From Takashimella koratensis (Eukaryota; Basidiomycota; Tremellomycetes; Trichosporonales; Tetragoniomycetaceae), in contig BCKT01000006.1 of assembly GCA_003116875.1 (NCBI GenBank), positions 434,001 through 498,000 on the forward strand: 64,000 bases of DNA. The letters are read 5' to 3'. Below, in pieces: positions 1-11,725 of this stretch. Positions within the stretch are counted from its first letter, which is position 1. Every line of letters begins with the position of its first letter. Both the position numbers and the translations under genes were made by a program. The notes under the pieces are model-generated. The model saw only the letters and a program-made list of their open reading frames with translations. It ran no database searches and was not told where the DNA came from.

Positions 1-605
1 TCACCTCGAGGCACACCCGTCATGACTGGTAGTCTAGGTTTGACATGATCCATGAGCCCATCGAGCAAAGCGACATTGGCCTCCATTATCGCAAAGCGAA
101 TAGCGATGGCGACCTTGATAGCTAGCTTGGATCCTTCGGACAAGGGGGCGTTGCGGAACTGGTTGATCTCTTGCTCTCGACCACGGATTCGCTCGTACCA
201 TACTTTAGCGCCTAGCTTGAAGTGTTCGCATGGATGCTCGACGATTCGGGATTCTGGATGGATAAGGAAGGCATCAAAGAGTTGATTTACCATTTCCTGA
301 AAAGATCGTCAGCGAAGTCATAACGATGTATTGCGATGAGAGAGACGACAGGGGATGGCAAAACTCACATCATGTTTCCTGCCCTTGTACTCGCGCAGAT
401 ATTGGTAAGTGGTCAACCCAGCATGATCCTCATCCATCAACGCTCCATGCGATTCCGAGACGTTGAAGGTATTACGAGCCGCGGTGTGGTGTTCGTCAAT
501 CGCACCGCAGACGGGACATGTCATATGATATTCGGGACTGAGGAAGAGTTCGTGAGAGGCACCCGTCCCGTCCAAGCAGGGCCGGCACACAGGCCGGAAC
601 TCCAT
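1..605 (-). CDS. Unknown protein with two CxxC pairs, 5' part (runs off the left edge)
   Basis: Not recognised. Exon 1 (605..369) encodes a start MEFRPVCRPC and then, about 30 residues on, TCPVCG. The two CxxC pairs look like a small zinc-binding knuckle (inference). A 72-nt intron with a GTGAGT donor and a TTTCAG acceptor (368..297) joins in phase to exon 2 (296 to about 5), which continues EMVNQLFDAFLIHPESRIVE and then a helical, Ala/Ile-rich segment. The last bases (4..1) read GTGA and are probably the next donor, so at least one more exon lies outside. The start is uncertain: a possible acceptor (CCGCAG) sits just upstream of this ATG, so a further 5' exon, coding or untranslated, is possible. 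The gene is divergent from RPS19. Confidence 0.5.
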
Positions 606-1223
606 GCTGCGCTGCGGGGTGAGTAAGGGAAAGGCGGGATAGCGGAAGAGGGTTGGGGTATGAGCAGAGGAGAGGGATGGGAGGGAATGGGGGAGAGGGA
701 CACGGGACAAGGGGGAAGGTGGGGCGAGTTGCAGGTGATACTAACTGAGGGTGCCGGTGCGAGCTTGTAGGCTCGCGGAGGAGGGAGGAGAGATAGCGAC
801 CAAGGTGGATGAGGAGATGGAAAGGTGGTCAGCAAAGAGGCAAGGTTGAGAAGAGAAGCAAAGGTCAACATGGACAGGTCTCCCACGATGGTCGAGCTCA
901 GGGCGGACACAGGGATTTGCCACCCAAGGGACGCATGGTTGGGGAAGACTCGAAACTATCGGCGATAAGAGACAGGGCTGTTTAAATCCGACACTGCCCA
1001 GGCTGCACCCAATCAGCGTCCGATTTGCTTCCGCGAGTGTTCTTTTGCCACACTCGCCTGGCTGCTGCCCGCTGGCTGGGGTGGTGACCATTGTCACCCT
1101 GGCTGACTTGTGGTTAACCCTTTGCTCTCTCTACCTGGCCTCGCTCATTCCATTTGCATTTGTGATTTTTTTCTACGTTCTCTTCTACTTCTCACCCATC
1201 TCCCACCTCATCACACATTCAAA
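606..1223. promoter_or_regulatory. Divergent intergenic region: unknown gene / RPS19
   Basis: This stretch of about 0.6 kb holds the 5' flanks of both neighbours. The part next to the minus-strand gene is purine-rich on the plus strand and pyrimidine-rich on the gene's own strand, typical of fungal 5' leaders. No clear TATA box and no RNA gene were seen. Confidence 0.4.
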
Positions 1224-2406
1224 ATGCCCGGTGTTCGCGACATCAGGTGAGTCGAGTCATCAACCGCGCGCGGATACGACAGGGAGCAGGGGGATAGCAA
1301 GAGAGATGGGTTTATGGGGCGTGCTGCATTGGGTTGGACGAGTCAAGTTGCAAGTCGCAAGTTGGAAGGAGAAAGGTGGACGGTGGTGATGGGTTTAGAC
1401 CAAAAGGAAGGAGGGAACTTGGAGTCCATGGGCAACGGAGCAATTTCGACATTTGCAGCGCGGCGAGGAGGATGGTGTGAGAGGTGTAGAGCTTGGGAAC
1501 GAGGTGTGGGAGGTTGCATCATGACGGGTGTTCCACATGGCATCGTGTCAAGATTATCAAGTGCGGGCGCTGACAATGTCCCTCTTTCTTTCAACTCTCT
1601 ATCTTCTCTTCGTCACCGCGCGTACCGTCCAACCTTGCTCTCGCTCGTTCTCTATCGTTCCGCGTACTTCTCTCCCTTCGAACATTCAATCCCATATCAC
1701 CACCTACCCCAACCACAGCGCCGAGGAGTTCATCAAAGCCTACTCTTCCCACCTCAAGCGGTCGGGTAAGCTCGAGATCCCCACCTGGGTCGACATTGTC
1801 AAGACTGGTCCCCAGAAGGAGCTCGCCCCTTATGACCCGGACTGGTTCTACGTGAGGGCCGGTGAGTACAAAGTTTTTCTCCATTGCATCATTTCTCCTT
1901 GCCCAAAACTTGTGCTAATGCCTTGGTTAGCCGCCATCGCCCGCCACATCTACCTCCGCAAGCACGTCGGTGTCGGTGCGCTCGCCAAGCTGCACGGTAG
2001 CGCTGACCGCCGCCGTGGCAACCGCCCGGCCCACCACCGCGACTCTGCCCGAGGCGTTGAGCGCAACGTCGTCCAGGCCCTCGAGAAGATTGGTGTCCTT
2101 GAGGAGTCCCCCAACGGCGGCCGCCGTATCAGCCAGGACGGCCAGTGAGTGTTGATCGCGGTTGCATGGCATGCGCTGGTGTATCGGTGTAGGGCAGAGA
2201 CAGAGAGGCAAGGGGCGGTGCTCGCGGTGCTCGTAATGGGAAGTTGGTGGAGGAATATACCTGGCGCATGCCAACAGCGTGTTGATTGTCGCTGTGATCG
2301 AGAGACCGTGCTGACCATATCTAGGCGTGACTTGGACCGTATCGCCACCGCTGTCCTCGAGGCCCAGCGTGACGCGGAGGAGGAAGAGGAGGAGGACGAG
2401 GAGGAC

Positions 2407-2441
<35 letters not shown>

Positions 2442-2451
2442 CGAGGAGTAA
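1224..2451 (+). CDS. RPS19: 40S ribosomal protein S19 (eS19) with an acidic C-terminal tail
   Basis: Component of the small ribosomal subunit, needed for 40S maturation (family knowledge). Exons 1224..1246, 1719..1861, 1931..2144 and 2325..2451 join in phase. The protein starts MPGVRDIS and carries the eS19 hallmarks SGKLEIPTWVD, KELAPYDPDWFYVRAA, ARHIYLR and GQRDLDRIA. First introns of this length (472 nt) are common in ribosomal protein genes. Odd: the family normally ends a few residues after DRIA, but here an acidic run of about 28 Glu/Asp residues follows, encoded by a GAG/GAC repeat (about 2377..2448). Identity is certain. The tail is read directly from the sequence, with a stop at 2449. 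Confidence 0.95.
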
Positions 2452-2956
2452 GGGTCGGCACCGGTAGCAGTGTTGCCTCGTTGATTCTCTCGATTCTTTT
2501 GCTATTACTACTCGCTTTTTTGAGGGTCATGACATTCTCATCCATCATCGCATGCTCGTGGGGTTGGTGCCTGGACGACGACCGGGAGTTGGAAGGGTGT
2601 TGGGTGGATAGGTTGGGGAGGTGGGAATGGGTGAAGTGGGGGTTGAAGGTAGTGTGGCGGTACTGACCCTATGACTGTGATCTGTGCGGCGTCGTCACAA
2701 CGGACGCTTTGATCGCGACCATCACCATCAATCATCACTCACTCTATCCCATCTCACATCTCACATCTCACCTCCATCTCTTGACCACTCACCATGGCTA
2801 CCTACTTTACACTACACTAATCACTCTCTATCTCACACGAAGCACATCTAAGCCACCTCTGACTACATCACCTCCCCCTCCCAGCTTGACCCTCTCGATC
2901 GAGCATCGCCTCGCTTCGCCTCGCCTCCTTCGTGACCGCCCGTGACCGGCTCCCTC
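2452..2956. other. Intergenic, RPS19 3' flank and arrestin gene 5' flank
   Basis: About 0.5 kb. The second half is rich in CATCTCA and CACC pyrimidine motifs on the plus strand, as expected for a fungal 5' leader. No coding sequence or RNA was recognised. Confidence 0.35.
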
Positions 2957-5900
2957 ATGTCCCTTTCAGACCCACCACACGCAACCACCTCCCACCCATC
3001 CATCGCCCTCGCCCTTGACCTACCCACACACGACGACGCCCATGTCCCTGGCTCAGCGGTGGACGCAGCCCTCGTCTTGACTTGTCGGCACGCGGATGTG
3101 GCGCTTGGCGCTATTGCCGTTGAACTCGTCGGACTCCAAGGTGAGCGAGAGGCTACATCTTGGCAAGACACTTCATACACCCTTACATGTCATTGTGATG
3201 TGGTCTAGACAGCTGGAGCACGGGAGGGTCGCCTTGAGCTCAACTAACATTGTATCACCGTCGCAGTCGTATGGATCAAAGGCGAGTTCACACAGACCGA
3301 GCTCGTTCGCGTTACAGTGCCCTTACAAGGCCCCGGTCTCCCGCCTTCCAACGCCTGTCATCCGTCTCCGGACCGTGGCTACTACCCGGCCCGACGAGGG
3401 TGAGCTCTGCCCACTGGGTCTGATCTTTGCTACTCTTCCCATCACTGACCTTTCTCTCTCCCGCCTAACCCAGGACCACTACCTTTTCTTTCTCCATCAC
3501 GCTCCCCTCTTCCCTCCCTTCGACTCTCGACCACCCCGCCGCACGTACGTCCTACCACTTTCGTGCGTCATGTCATATCGAAGATACGTCTGCGCTTTCT
3601 CGGACCCGGCGTGTCTTGGTCGCTTCGAGGGAGCTACTCGTGGTCGAGCGCCCCGACCTCGGTGATACCGGTGGACTAGTTGGAGCTCGTCCAGGCGTTC
3701 TGGATACCCGGGAATGGACACGTCATGGAGGAGAAGAGCAAGGGGGAGGGGTAGTGAAGGCCAAAATGAGGGGGAGTGGGTGGGCGACAGAAGGTGAAAG
3801 AGCAGAAGTAGGCGTAAGAGTGATCAACGAGTCGAGACACGCAACGGGCGAACCCACAGTCTCGCTCCTTGGGAAGATCGAAGGTCCAGGAGGGGTGAGC
3901 GTGGAGCAAATCCACTATGTGAGGCGGTATCAAGGTGAGTCAGAGGTCAAAAAGAAGCGTTGTAGTAGTCGTGATTAGAGGAGGAAGCAGGGGGACAAGA
4001 GCAGACGGTCAGATAGGAGGGAAGGAAGAAGCTGAACGGACTAGGAGAATTATACTGCGCCGCACCAGGGTGTGAGAGCTCATTCACTCTCGAAGTCCCA
4101 CTTCCTACCGCTCTTCGTAGCGTCGGGACCGCCTCTTCGTCCACTCCCGACGCCTCCACCGTCACCAACGCCTCTAACGACTCTGATGAGGCCACCGAAT
4201 CGAAAACCAACATCTCCAACCCCTGCGTCTCCGGTATTCCTTCCGTTCGCGTCTCTTTCTCCATCACGCTCTCCATCCCCATACTCTCTACCGCACCTCT
4301 TCCTCCCTCCCCCCTCTCCCCTTCCCTCTCCCTGTCCCTCCCTACTGTCCCCATCCCCTCCTCTTCCCCCTCCCAACCCTCCCTTGACCTCTCTGTCCCA
4401 CTCCTCATCGTTCATCCTTCCGCGCTTCCTCCGGACCTATGGCTAGCCTCTGCCGCCCAATCCGCCGAAGCCCGATACCGTTCCTCCCTTGACCCCACCT
4501 CTGACCTCACCTTCCCCTTCTCCTCCACCCTGTCCCCTAAGCGGTCCAGTGACCTCGATACTGGGGTTACCGGTTTCCCTCGGTCCAAGACAGAACCTGC
4601 AATCTCGTATGCGCCGACTGCTGCGTCGGGATGGGCCAAGTCTGCTGTCTCTGCCATCTCAGCAGTCTCTGACCTACTTCTCCCCTTCGCCCAAACTCCA
4701 CGTCCGCGTCGATCTCTACCCCGTCCCCCGGTTCAAACTCGACACAGTTCCGTCCCCACCCACTCTTCGAGCACCAATTCACTCAACGCCCCGCCCAGGA
4801 GCGCAAGTGGGTACACTTTCCCAACATTCTTGATACCGCCAGCCCCGGTGCCGATACCCATGGCGAGGCAACCGACATTGCCATTACCTCTACCGCCCCC
4901 GATTCTGGCATATGCACCGTATGGACAGCCAGAGTTTGTCGTGCATTCGCTCACACCGATGTCGCCTTTATCGCCAACGGGACCTTTGAGTGTTTCTGTG
5001 CCGCAGCCGTACCACCCTATCCCAACTCACCACCCACAACCTCACGCCACGCACCAGCCTCACCATCCCCAAACTCATCACCATCATCACCACCACCCTC
5101 ACACCCATGCCCACTCCCATCGCCACAACGACCCGCCACTGTCGGCGTCCCCCGCTCGCTTCCGGCCCCCTCCCGTCCCCTCTCCTATCCAACTCCCTCC
5201 GAGCGTGGCGGAAATCGGACACTTCTCTCCTCCTCTGCACCCTACCGAGCCGGTACCTGTTCCTCCAGCGCCTCGAGCAGTAAGCGACCCTACTCCCGTT
5301 CCACATACTCCCAAACAAGGCACCTTCGGCAGATCCAACCCCTCCCAGCCGTCGCAGCCTAGGTATGGGCAAGACGAAGATGTCCTCTCGCCCAAACCTG
5401 TAACACTGAACGAGCCGGACGAGGAGAGTGGGTCTGGGACGGTGCGGCTAAGTCAAGCGACCGTCAGGTCGTTGGAGATGATGGTTGAACTATCGACTAC
5501 GCCACCGCCGCCTCCCAAAGACACGTTGACCGTTCAGACCAGCGCGCCCTCGCCTGCGACAGACCCGTCGATGTCGGTGGTTCCACGAACCCCAACCCGT
5601 CGTCGTGCCTCAGTGATCAACATCTTCAACCCGCCTTCTTCTGTTCCTCCACTCCCAATCAACCGTACCCGCCCAGCCTCAATGGACGCCACCCCCATGC
5701 CTGGTCCAACCCGCACCGCCCAGACACAGGTACGGACCACACGGACAGAGACACGACACCCCTCGTCTTCGGCGGTCTCGACTCGCGCGGGGTCGATGAT
5801 CATAGCTACACCGATGGGGACACCGACGCCTGCTGGAAGAAGAGGGAAGATGATGAGTCGTGATCTAGGGCCGGCGAATGAGTTGAGAGAACTTCGCGAG

Positions 5901-6807
5901 GCTCAGGAGCGGGCGCAGTCTAAAGTCCGGGTAAGTGGTGCTCTCCAGTTCATGGTACACGAGATCATAGCGTTACAGTAGTCTAACAGTGTTTCAGGCA
6001 TGGCTAGCGAACGAGAAAGAACGGGTATACAAACCTCCCACTGAGCAAACACCTCGACAAAGTCGCCCTGTCTTGGCGGTGAACACGACAGCAGCTCCTC
6101 AACCCACCCGACGTCGATCGTCCAGTGCTAATCGAGACCGAAGCCTGTGGAGAGGTGAGAATGTGGAGGCGAAAGTGACGACTCCCGTTTCTGCGATTTC
6201 ACCGTTCAGTCGGTCGTCAGTGTCTCCGCGGAAAGTCGTTTGGCCCGCCAGGGCTGAACGAAGTGGGAGCGTGGATCGAACTGGCGGAGGCGGCGGGTTT
6301 AGAGGCGGAGAAGAGGCAAGGGTGTACGAGACCCAAGTGAATGGAGATAGAGGAAGGCTGGTGGATACACAGAGAGGGGATGCTAAGGGTTTGGGAGAAG
6401 AGAATGGGGTCGATAAGAGTGGGAAGGGGAACGGGGCCAGTGGGGGACAGAAAAGGGAACGAAGGACTTCTTTACTTTCCGTCTTCAGGAACGGCCAAGC
6501 GAGGCGAGACGTTGCGAAGCCGATAGATGGAAACAAGAGCGGTGTAGGAGGTCTAGGCGTAGGTCCAGGTATATCTCCAGACCCTGCTCCCTCCGGTCAA
6601 GGTGTGGATCTAGGAGGGCCGAGTGTTGGGAGGGGGAGAGACGATACGAGGTCAAGACGAGCTTCTATGCCTTTATTGTCAAGGCAGGGAAGTAAGAGTC
6701 CTGAGAAGGCTGGGATCGGGAGTGGAGGCGGGAGTAGGTTGGGGAAAGGGGTGGGTGTGACCCCGGGGAGGTTGAAAGAGCTCATAGCGAGGTTTGAGCA
6801 GGCGTAA
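2957..6807 (+). CDS. Large arrestin-like protein (LDB19/ART-type trafficking adaptor)
   Basis: Probable arrestin-related adaptor. In fungi such proteins recruit the ubiquitin ligase Rsp5 to plasma-membrane transporters (family knowledge). Exons 2957..3140, 3267..3399, 3474..3934, 4069..5930 and 5998..6807 give 1149 residues in one frame. Residues 1-260 read as beta-sandwich strands: VVWIKGEFTQTELVRVTVPL, then TTFSFSITLPSSLPSTLDH and a following ARTSYHFRASC segment. That order matches an arrestin N-domain and its FxLPxxLPS-type loop. A second strand-rich piece near residue 335 (VRVSFSITLSIP) fits a C-domain. The rest is Pro/Ser-rich and disordered, with a His-rich tract near residues 575-615 and a basic, Arg-rich tail. 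I did not find a clear PPxY motif. The arrestin fold is likely; the exact subfamily is inferred. Confidence 0.65.
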
Positions 6808-7063
6808 GGAGAAGAGTGGCGAGGTGGTGGAGATGTTGGACATAGGATTGGTAAAGAGCAAGTCGTGGGTGTTGTAAAGCGGCAGAATAGGTTGTACATG
6901 TCATCGTACTTGATGTGCTAGGGTGATGTGACCATGGATGCAATCGCCAGCCTATAGAGGAGGAGACCAGGTGCGAGGGCAAACCTCTCCAGACGCAGTG
7001 CGATGATCTACATCACATACTATATGCACACTTGACTTTATTACACACTAATTACACCACGCT
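6808..7063. other. Convergent 3' region between the arrestin-like gene and the oligogalacturonate lyase
   Basis: A 256-bp gap between converging stops that must hold both 3' UTRs. Nothing else is visible. Confidence 0.4.
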
Positions 7064-8368
7064 CTAGAAACACCTCTTGGCCTGTTCCTTCGGTCCACTC
7101 GCCAGGTCCACTGCGTACGTCTGCACCCCTTCATGGAAGTTTGCCCTAAACACCAAATACCTCCCATCTGGTGTGAAGTTGACGTTTGGTTCCAGCCTGT
7201 AATCCTGATTCTTCATATCCACCAATCTCCTCCAATCGAAGCTCGCCCCCTCGATGAGGGTATCGTCATGTACCCGTTCTCCATCGGCGTCATCGGCTAC
7301 TGGTCTCGGGTTGAAGAGGTACAACCACCTCCCGTCATCTGCGTGTGCGACCATGTTCTCCGCTCCACCGTCACCGGCAAAGACCTTGTTATCCGCCGAA
7401 CTGTGAAAGTGGACCGACCACCGATCTCGATCGAGGTGATACCATGTTCGTTTCCCGGTGCTGACATGGTAGCCGGCGACGTAGAAGACTTCGCCCTTGG
7501 GTTGCTGGAGGTCGTACCATACCACCTCGCCGTCATGGGACCACCACTCGTGTCCCGAGATCTCCATGTTCATCGTGCGCTTATGGATACACGTGGGCTG
7601 AGCGGCGCCGAGCGGACCCGCATCGACACGGATCAGCCAAAGTCGGTCGAGTCGATGCCATGGTCCTTCGTGGCAGAACAACAACATCCCCGGGTCCGTC
7701 GGTGAGAACAACAAGTGGTTCAACCAGTCTCGAGCCTCGTAGACATCTCGGCGTACCCGAGTCGTCGTATCGATTACAAAGAGCTTCATCGGTATACGTG
7801 ACTCGAAGCGACGGATCATATGGTAACCTTTTGCTTCGTGGTACGTCATCGGTCGGCCGTCCGGGTGCGTCGCGGCGTAATTGGCCTGGTCGTACCTCGG
7901 GTCGACTTTGGCAAACGCCTGCTGCGCATCGGGACGTACCGTAGCGTCCGCCTCGACACCGCCGAGGAGCGTCTCATCGGAATTGATACTCTGGATCGTA
8001 CCCGACGTGACGTCTGCGATCTTACGAGCGACACCCGAATCGATATCTACCGCCATGACGACCGCGTGCGCGCCCTTGGACCCATCGCCCTCCGGAAGCT
8101 CGTAGTACGCCGACCGCGTGGTCCGACCCGTGAAGAGGAACTTGAACGGTTCGGCGATCGCGATGATCTCGGATAACTCAAGGCCCGGTGACTTGAGGGC
8201 GACACGGGACAGGCCCGTAGGTGTTGAGATGACGAGGTAGTCGCCCGACGGTGTGTACCCGTTGTAGTTGAAGTAGAGGGACGATGACCCGGGTTCGTTG
8301 GAGAGTCGGATAACGCGGTACCCAGTCTTCGGCTCGACCCATTCACGAGGGATAGATTCGGTGCTCAT
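7064..8368 (-). CDS. Oligogalacturonate lyase (PL22-like beta-propeller), intronless
   Basis: Cleaves unsaturated di- or oligogalacturonates from pectin by beta-elimination (family knowledge). A single exon encodes 434 residues starting MSTESIPREWVEPKTGYRV. Family landmarks, in order: LLFCHEGPWH, SGHEWWSHDGEVVWYDLQ, VHFHSSADNKVFAGDGG and EPNVNFTPDGRYLVFRANFH. The repeated WYDL/YLF/TPDG motifs are those of the seven-bladed Ogl propeller, and the conserved histidines match its Mn-binding and catalytic set. The frame stays open 75 codons upstream, but the added residues are not family-like, so the ATG at 8368 is preferred. There is no signal peptide, so it is probably cytosolic and acts on imported oligomers. 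The divergent neighbour is a sugar porter. PL22 is best known in bacteria; the lack of introns beside intron-rich neighbours suggests horizontal acquisition (inference). Confidence 0.85.
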   Translation of the reverse strand: MSTESIPREWVEPKTGYRVIRLSNEPGSSSLYFNYNGYTPSGDYLVISTPTGLSRVALKSPGLELSEIIAIAEPFKFLFTGRTTRSAYYELPEGDGSKGAHAVVMAVDIDSGVARKIADVTSGTIQSINSDETLLGGVEADATVRPDAQQAFAKVDPRYDQANYAATHPDGRPMTYHEAKGYHMIRRFESRIPMKLFVIDTTTRVRRDVYEARDWLNHLLFSPTDPGMLLFCHEGPWHRLDRLWLIRVDAGPLGAAQPTCIHKRTMNMEISGHEWWSHDGEVVWYDLQQPKGEVFYVAGYHVSTGKRTWYHLDRDRWSVHFHSSADNKVFAGDGGAENMVAHADDGRWLYLFNPRPVADDADGERVHDDTLIEGASFDWRRLVDMKNQDYRLEPNVNFTPDGRYLVFRANFHEGVQTYAVDLASGPKEQAKRCF

Positions 8369-9556
8369 CCTGCCAGCTTGGTTGCGTGAGAGGGTCAGGG
8401 ATCCCCAGTCGGTTTTTTCGGTTCGTTCGGTTTCGTTATCGCCCAGGTACAGAGCGTACAGAAGGTGAGGTGAAGCAGTCTGTAAAATTGACGGCGCAGC
8501 TGACGGTTTTACGTCGCAGCTGCGGGTCCGGCACGGCGGCTCGGCGGCACGGGGTGGGACAGGAATAGCAACACTTGCATCGTTACGGTACATCCTCCCC
8601 TCCCTCCCCTCCGGGCCGCGGTATGTCCTTAGGCGAGGGTGCCGGTCGGAGTATTAATCTTGACGCGGCGCATTCCTCTCTCCGAAATCAATGATGCGCT
8701 CGCCATTGATTCCAGTCATCGCGACAGCTTTGCATCGCATCGGGGTAAGGCAGTCTCGCGGCTCGGGGTCTGCGCAGAGGGTCCCCCCACCCTCTCGTGC
8801 TATCTTTAGTGACCGGTCTTTTGATTATAGCCACTGCAACGTAGGTATCGGTGCAAGAGCTCATCCGCGAGGATGGGGAGCCACGCTGTCACTAGACCCG
8901 GACAGGCGGGCCGGGAGGTCTCGTGATGCGTAAAACAAATGGTGGCGGCGGCAAATCCATCCCTCCGAGCTTGTGCGTACTTCCCGCTCCCCCTCCGCCT
9001 GTTCACTGCGCACGCCCCGTGAGACCAGACCAGCGCAGGACCCAGCGATCGAGCCGATCGCCTACACCGTATATCCTCACATACCCGGTATTTTTCAACG
9101 TCATGGAGCAAACGATTCGCCGAAGATTAACCACACCCGCCACCCAAGCCGACCAAAATAGCTCGTCGAGCGGGCCGCCAACCCCCGTCCGGGATTGGAT
9201 CCACCAAGCTCTCTAAACATACTGACTCCTCGCTGACAGGAGAGGGAGGAGTCGACCCGCGTTACCCCGCCCCGACCCCACCGCGGCTGGTTGTTGTACC
9301 GGCGGTCCTAGTCAGTCCCTCACGCGGGGGGGCGCGGGGATCACGGGGGCTCTCGCGCTCCGTAGTGGGGTCGTTTGGAGCACCGCCGTCCATCGTTCCC
9401 AGAATCTAGGATCATGTAGCCTATATCTAGCCTATATCTAGGGCGCCCTCCCCCCCTCTTCGCCTTCCTCGGACTCGACAATAGCCACCGAACGACAACC
9501 CCCACCCAACCCGATCGCCACTCTCAGCACACAGACTCGTAGTAGACGAACCCACT
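8369..9556. promoter_or_regulatory. 1.2-kb divergent promoter between the lyase and sugar transporter genes
   Basis: Shared upstream region of two divergent, functionally compatible genes, so co-regulation is plausible (inference). It holds G-runs around 9325-9352 containing GCGGGG, which resembles Mig1/CreA carbon-repressor sites, and one CCGCCAA at 9175-9181. The latter resembles the CCNCCAA galacturonate-responsive motif described in Aspergillus, but a single 7-mer is weak evidence. No open frame here looks like a gene. Confidence 0.35.
9420..9441 (+). repeat. Tandem direct repeat, two copies of CCTATATCTAG
   Basis: Two perfect adjacent 11-mers lie about 115 bp upstream of the transporter ATG. 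They contain TATAT, so they may act as a TATA element or a factor-binding site (inference). Confidence 0.5.
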
Positions 9557-11334
9557 ATGCCGACAATCGACAAGGGCTACTTGCGCAACCTCGCGTCCAA
9601 CTTCAACCCCTACCTCACATTCTGTACCATCATCCTCGGTCTCTCATCATGCAACCAGGCGTTCGAGACCAACGCTATCGGTACCACACAGGCGATGCCG
9701 TACTTTATCAAGCAGTTTGGTGACTGTACAAGCTCGGAACTAAGCTCCTGTATCCTTCCCACGCAATACCTCGCCATCCTCAATGGTGAGTCCCAGCCCC
9801 CAGCCCCGGCGCCTCTCAACCAGCGACCACGCTAACCGTTTTGTCCTCTGTGTGCAGCCGTACCCAACGCAGCTCAGGCAGTCGGTGTCGTCTTCGCAGG
9901 TCTCATCATGAACAAGATCGGTCGAAGGTGGACCAACTTTATGATGTGTGCCTGGGCGATCATGGGTGCCATTCTCATGGTCACCGCTCACGACCGTGCG
10001 ACGCTCATGGCAGCTCGTCTCATTAACTACGTCTATTACGGTATGGGCGTCGTCGTCAACTCGGCCTACGCTGCAGAGCTCGTCCCCGAGCAGATCCGAG
10101 GTATCGCAGTCGGTGCATTCTACGTGTCTTTCGTGAGTTCCCTTTGGCATTTGTAGCACTGCCCCTATCCCCCTTCCTAGCAATTCGGGAACACACAGGC
10201 TAACCACACGCCCAGACCTTCGCCGCACTCGTCATGTCTGGTGTCCTCGTCGGTACCGCCACAATCCAGAGCAACCTCTCTTGGCGAATCCCCTTCTGTC
10301 TCTGGTTCCCCATGCCCGTGGTTTGCTGCATCGCGACCTACTGGCTTGTCGAATCCCCTCGATACCTGCTCATGAAGGGCCGCGACGAAGAGGCTCGGGA
10401 GATCCTCAAGAAGCTCCGGGTGAACAAGGACGACGATGTCATCGACGAGGAGATTGCCACGATCAAGCTCGCTCTCGAGGTCGATGGCGCTCAGGGCAAA
10501 TGGGTTGATCTCTTCAAGGGCTCCAATCGCCGTCGAACCATGCTCGTCACCGTCATTGCCCCGGCCGCCTCCATCGTCGGAAGCAGCTTCACTTCGTCTT
10601 ACGGTCCGATCTTCGTCGCTACACTCAAGTCGATCAGCGCGTACAACTTCAACCTCATCGGCTCGGTCCTTGGCTTTGTCGGTAACATTGGTATCATGAC
10701 CTACATGGACTACTTTGGTCGTCGCCCATTGATCATCACCTCAGCACTCGTTCAGTCATTCTGCTTGGCCGCGATGGGTGGAACGGGTCTGCAGAAACCC
10801 GCCGTCACTCAAGCTGGAACCAACTTTATCGTCGCCTGTTTCCTCATCTTCAACACTTCGTTCCACACCGGTTTCGCATCCACCATCCACGCGATCATTG
10901 CCGAGTTGCCAGAGCAGACCCTCCGTGGCAAGTCCCAGATCATCTCGCAGGTTCTCAACATCTGTCTCGGTACCGGCATGTCCTACGCGGTTCCTTACCT
11001 CTTCCGATCGGGCCCAGGCAACGCCGGTCTGGGTGCCAAACTCGGCTTCGTCTTCCTCCCGATCGACCTGTTCTACGCTGCCTTCATCTACTTCTGTCTC
11101 CCAGAGATCAAGAACAGATCCCTCGAAGAGATCGACCTCATGTTCATGCTCAAGATTGGAGCGAGGGAGTCGGTCAAGTGGAGGCCAGAGAACACTGCAG
11201 CGGGCCTCATGGAGCTCGCACCCGAGTCCAAGACCGCCGACATGGCTGCGTACGTCATCGAGAACCTCGACGACAAGAAGGACGCCGCGGTCGAGGTACA
11301 GCACGTCGAGCGCACCGCCACGATCCCGGCGTAA
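9557..11334 (+). CDS. MFS sugar porter family transporter
   Basis: Plasma-membrane proton-coupled or facilitated sugar uptake (family knowledge). Exons 9557..9785, 9858..10132 and 10216..11334 give 540 residues with about 12 hydrophobic segments. Sugar-porter signatures are present: NKIGRRW after TM2, VESPRYLLMKGRDEEA before the central loop, DYFGRRP in the second half, and a PEIKNRSLEEID end motif. The cytosolic C-terminus is charged. The N-terminus CNQAFETNAIGTTQAM resembles fungal glucoside/hexose-type porters. Its divergent position opposite an oligogalacturonate lyase suggests uptake of galacturonate or short oligogalacturonates, but the substrate cannot be read from sequence. Confidence 0.88.
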
Positions 11335-11725
11335 CCGGCGTAATGTGGGGCAATCACATGGGTATGGTGAAAACCTCGTTGGATTCCTGGGTGGAGGGTC
11401 ACGTCTCAGTCAAAGTAAAATTTCAGTACACAATCCGGTCTGTAGGTAGCAAAATGCGTCAGAAGTAGTTGCTGGGATGGTCGCGACGATCCAATGAAAA
11501 TCATTGTCTATTCGCGTCTGCATGCTTGCGCAACTGTCGCCGAGACCGTGTGTCCGTCGCCGCCTCGGCCGGACAGATCCCGAACCGTTGGCGTGCTCGG
11601 CGCCACTCTTTCATGTGGAGGTGGAGGTGACCACCACCGGTAATCTCCGGGCCGTCTGAGGTGACTACAGAAGAACAAGGCTCTGGTCACCTTGTCACCC
11701 TCCTCCTTCAAATCTCTCACTCACC
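11335..11725. other. Intergenic, transporter 3' flank and SDR 5' flank
   Basis: 391 bp without a supportable gene. The last 100 bp are likely the SDR promoter; no TATA box was evident. Confidence 0.35.
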
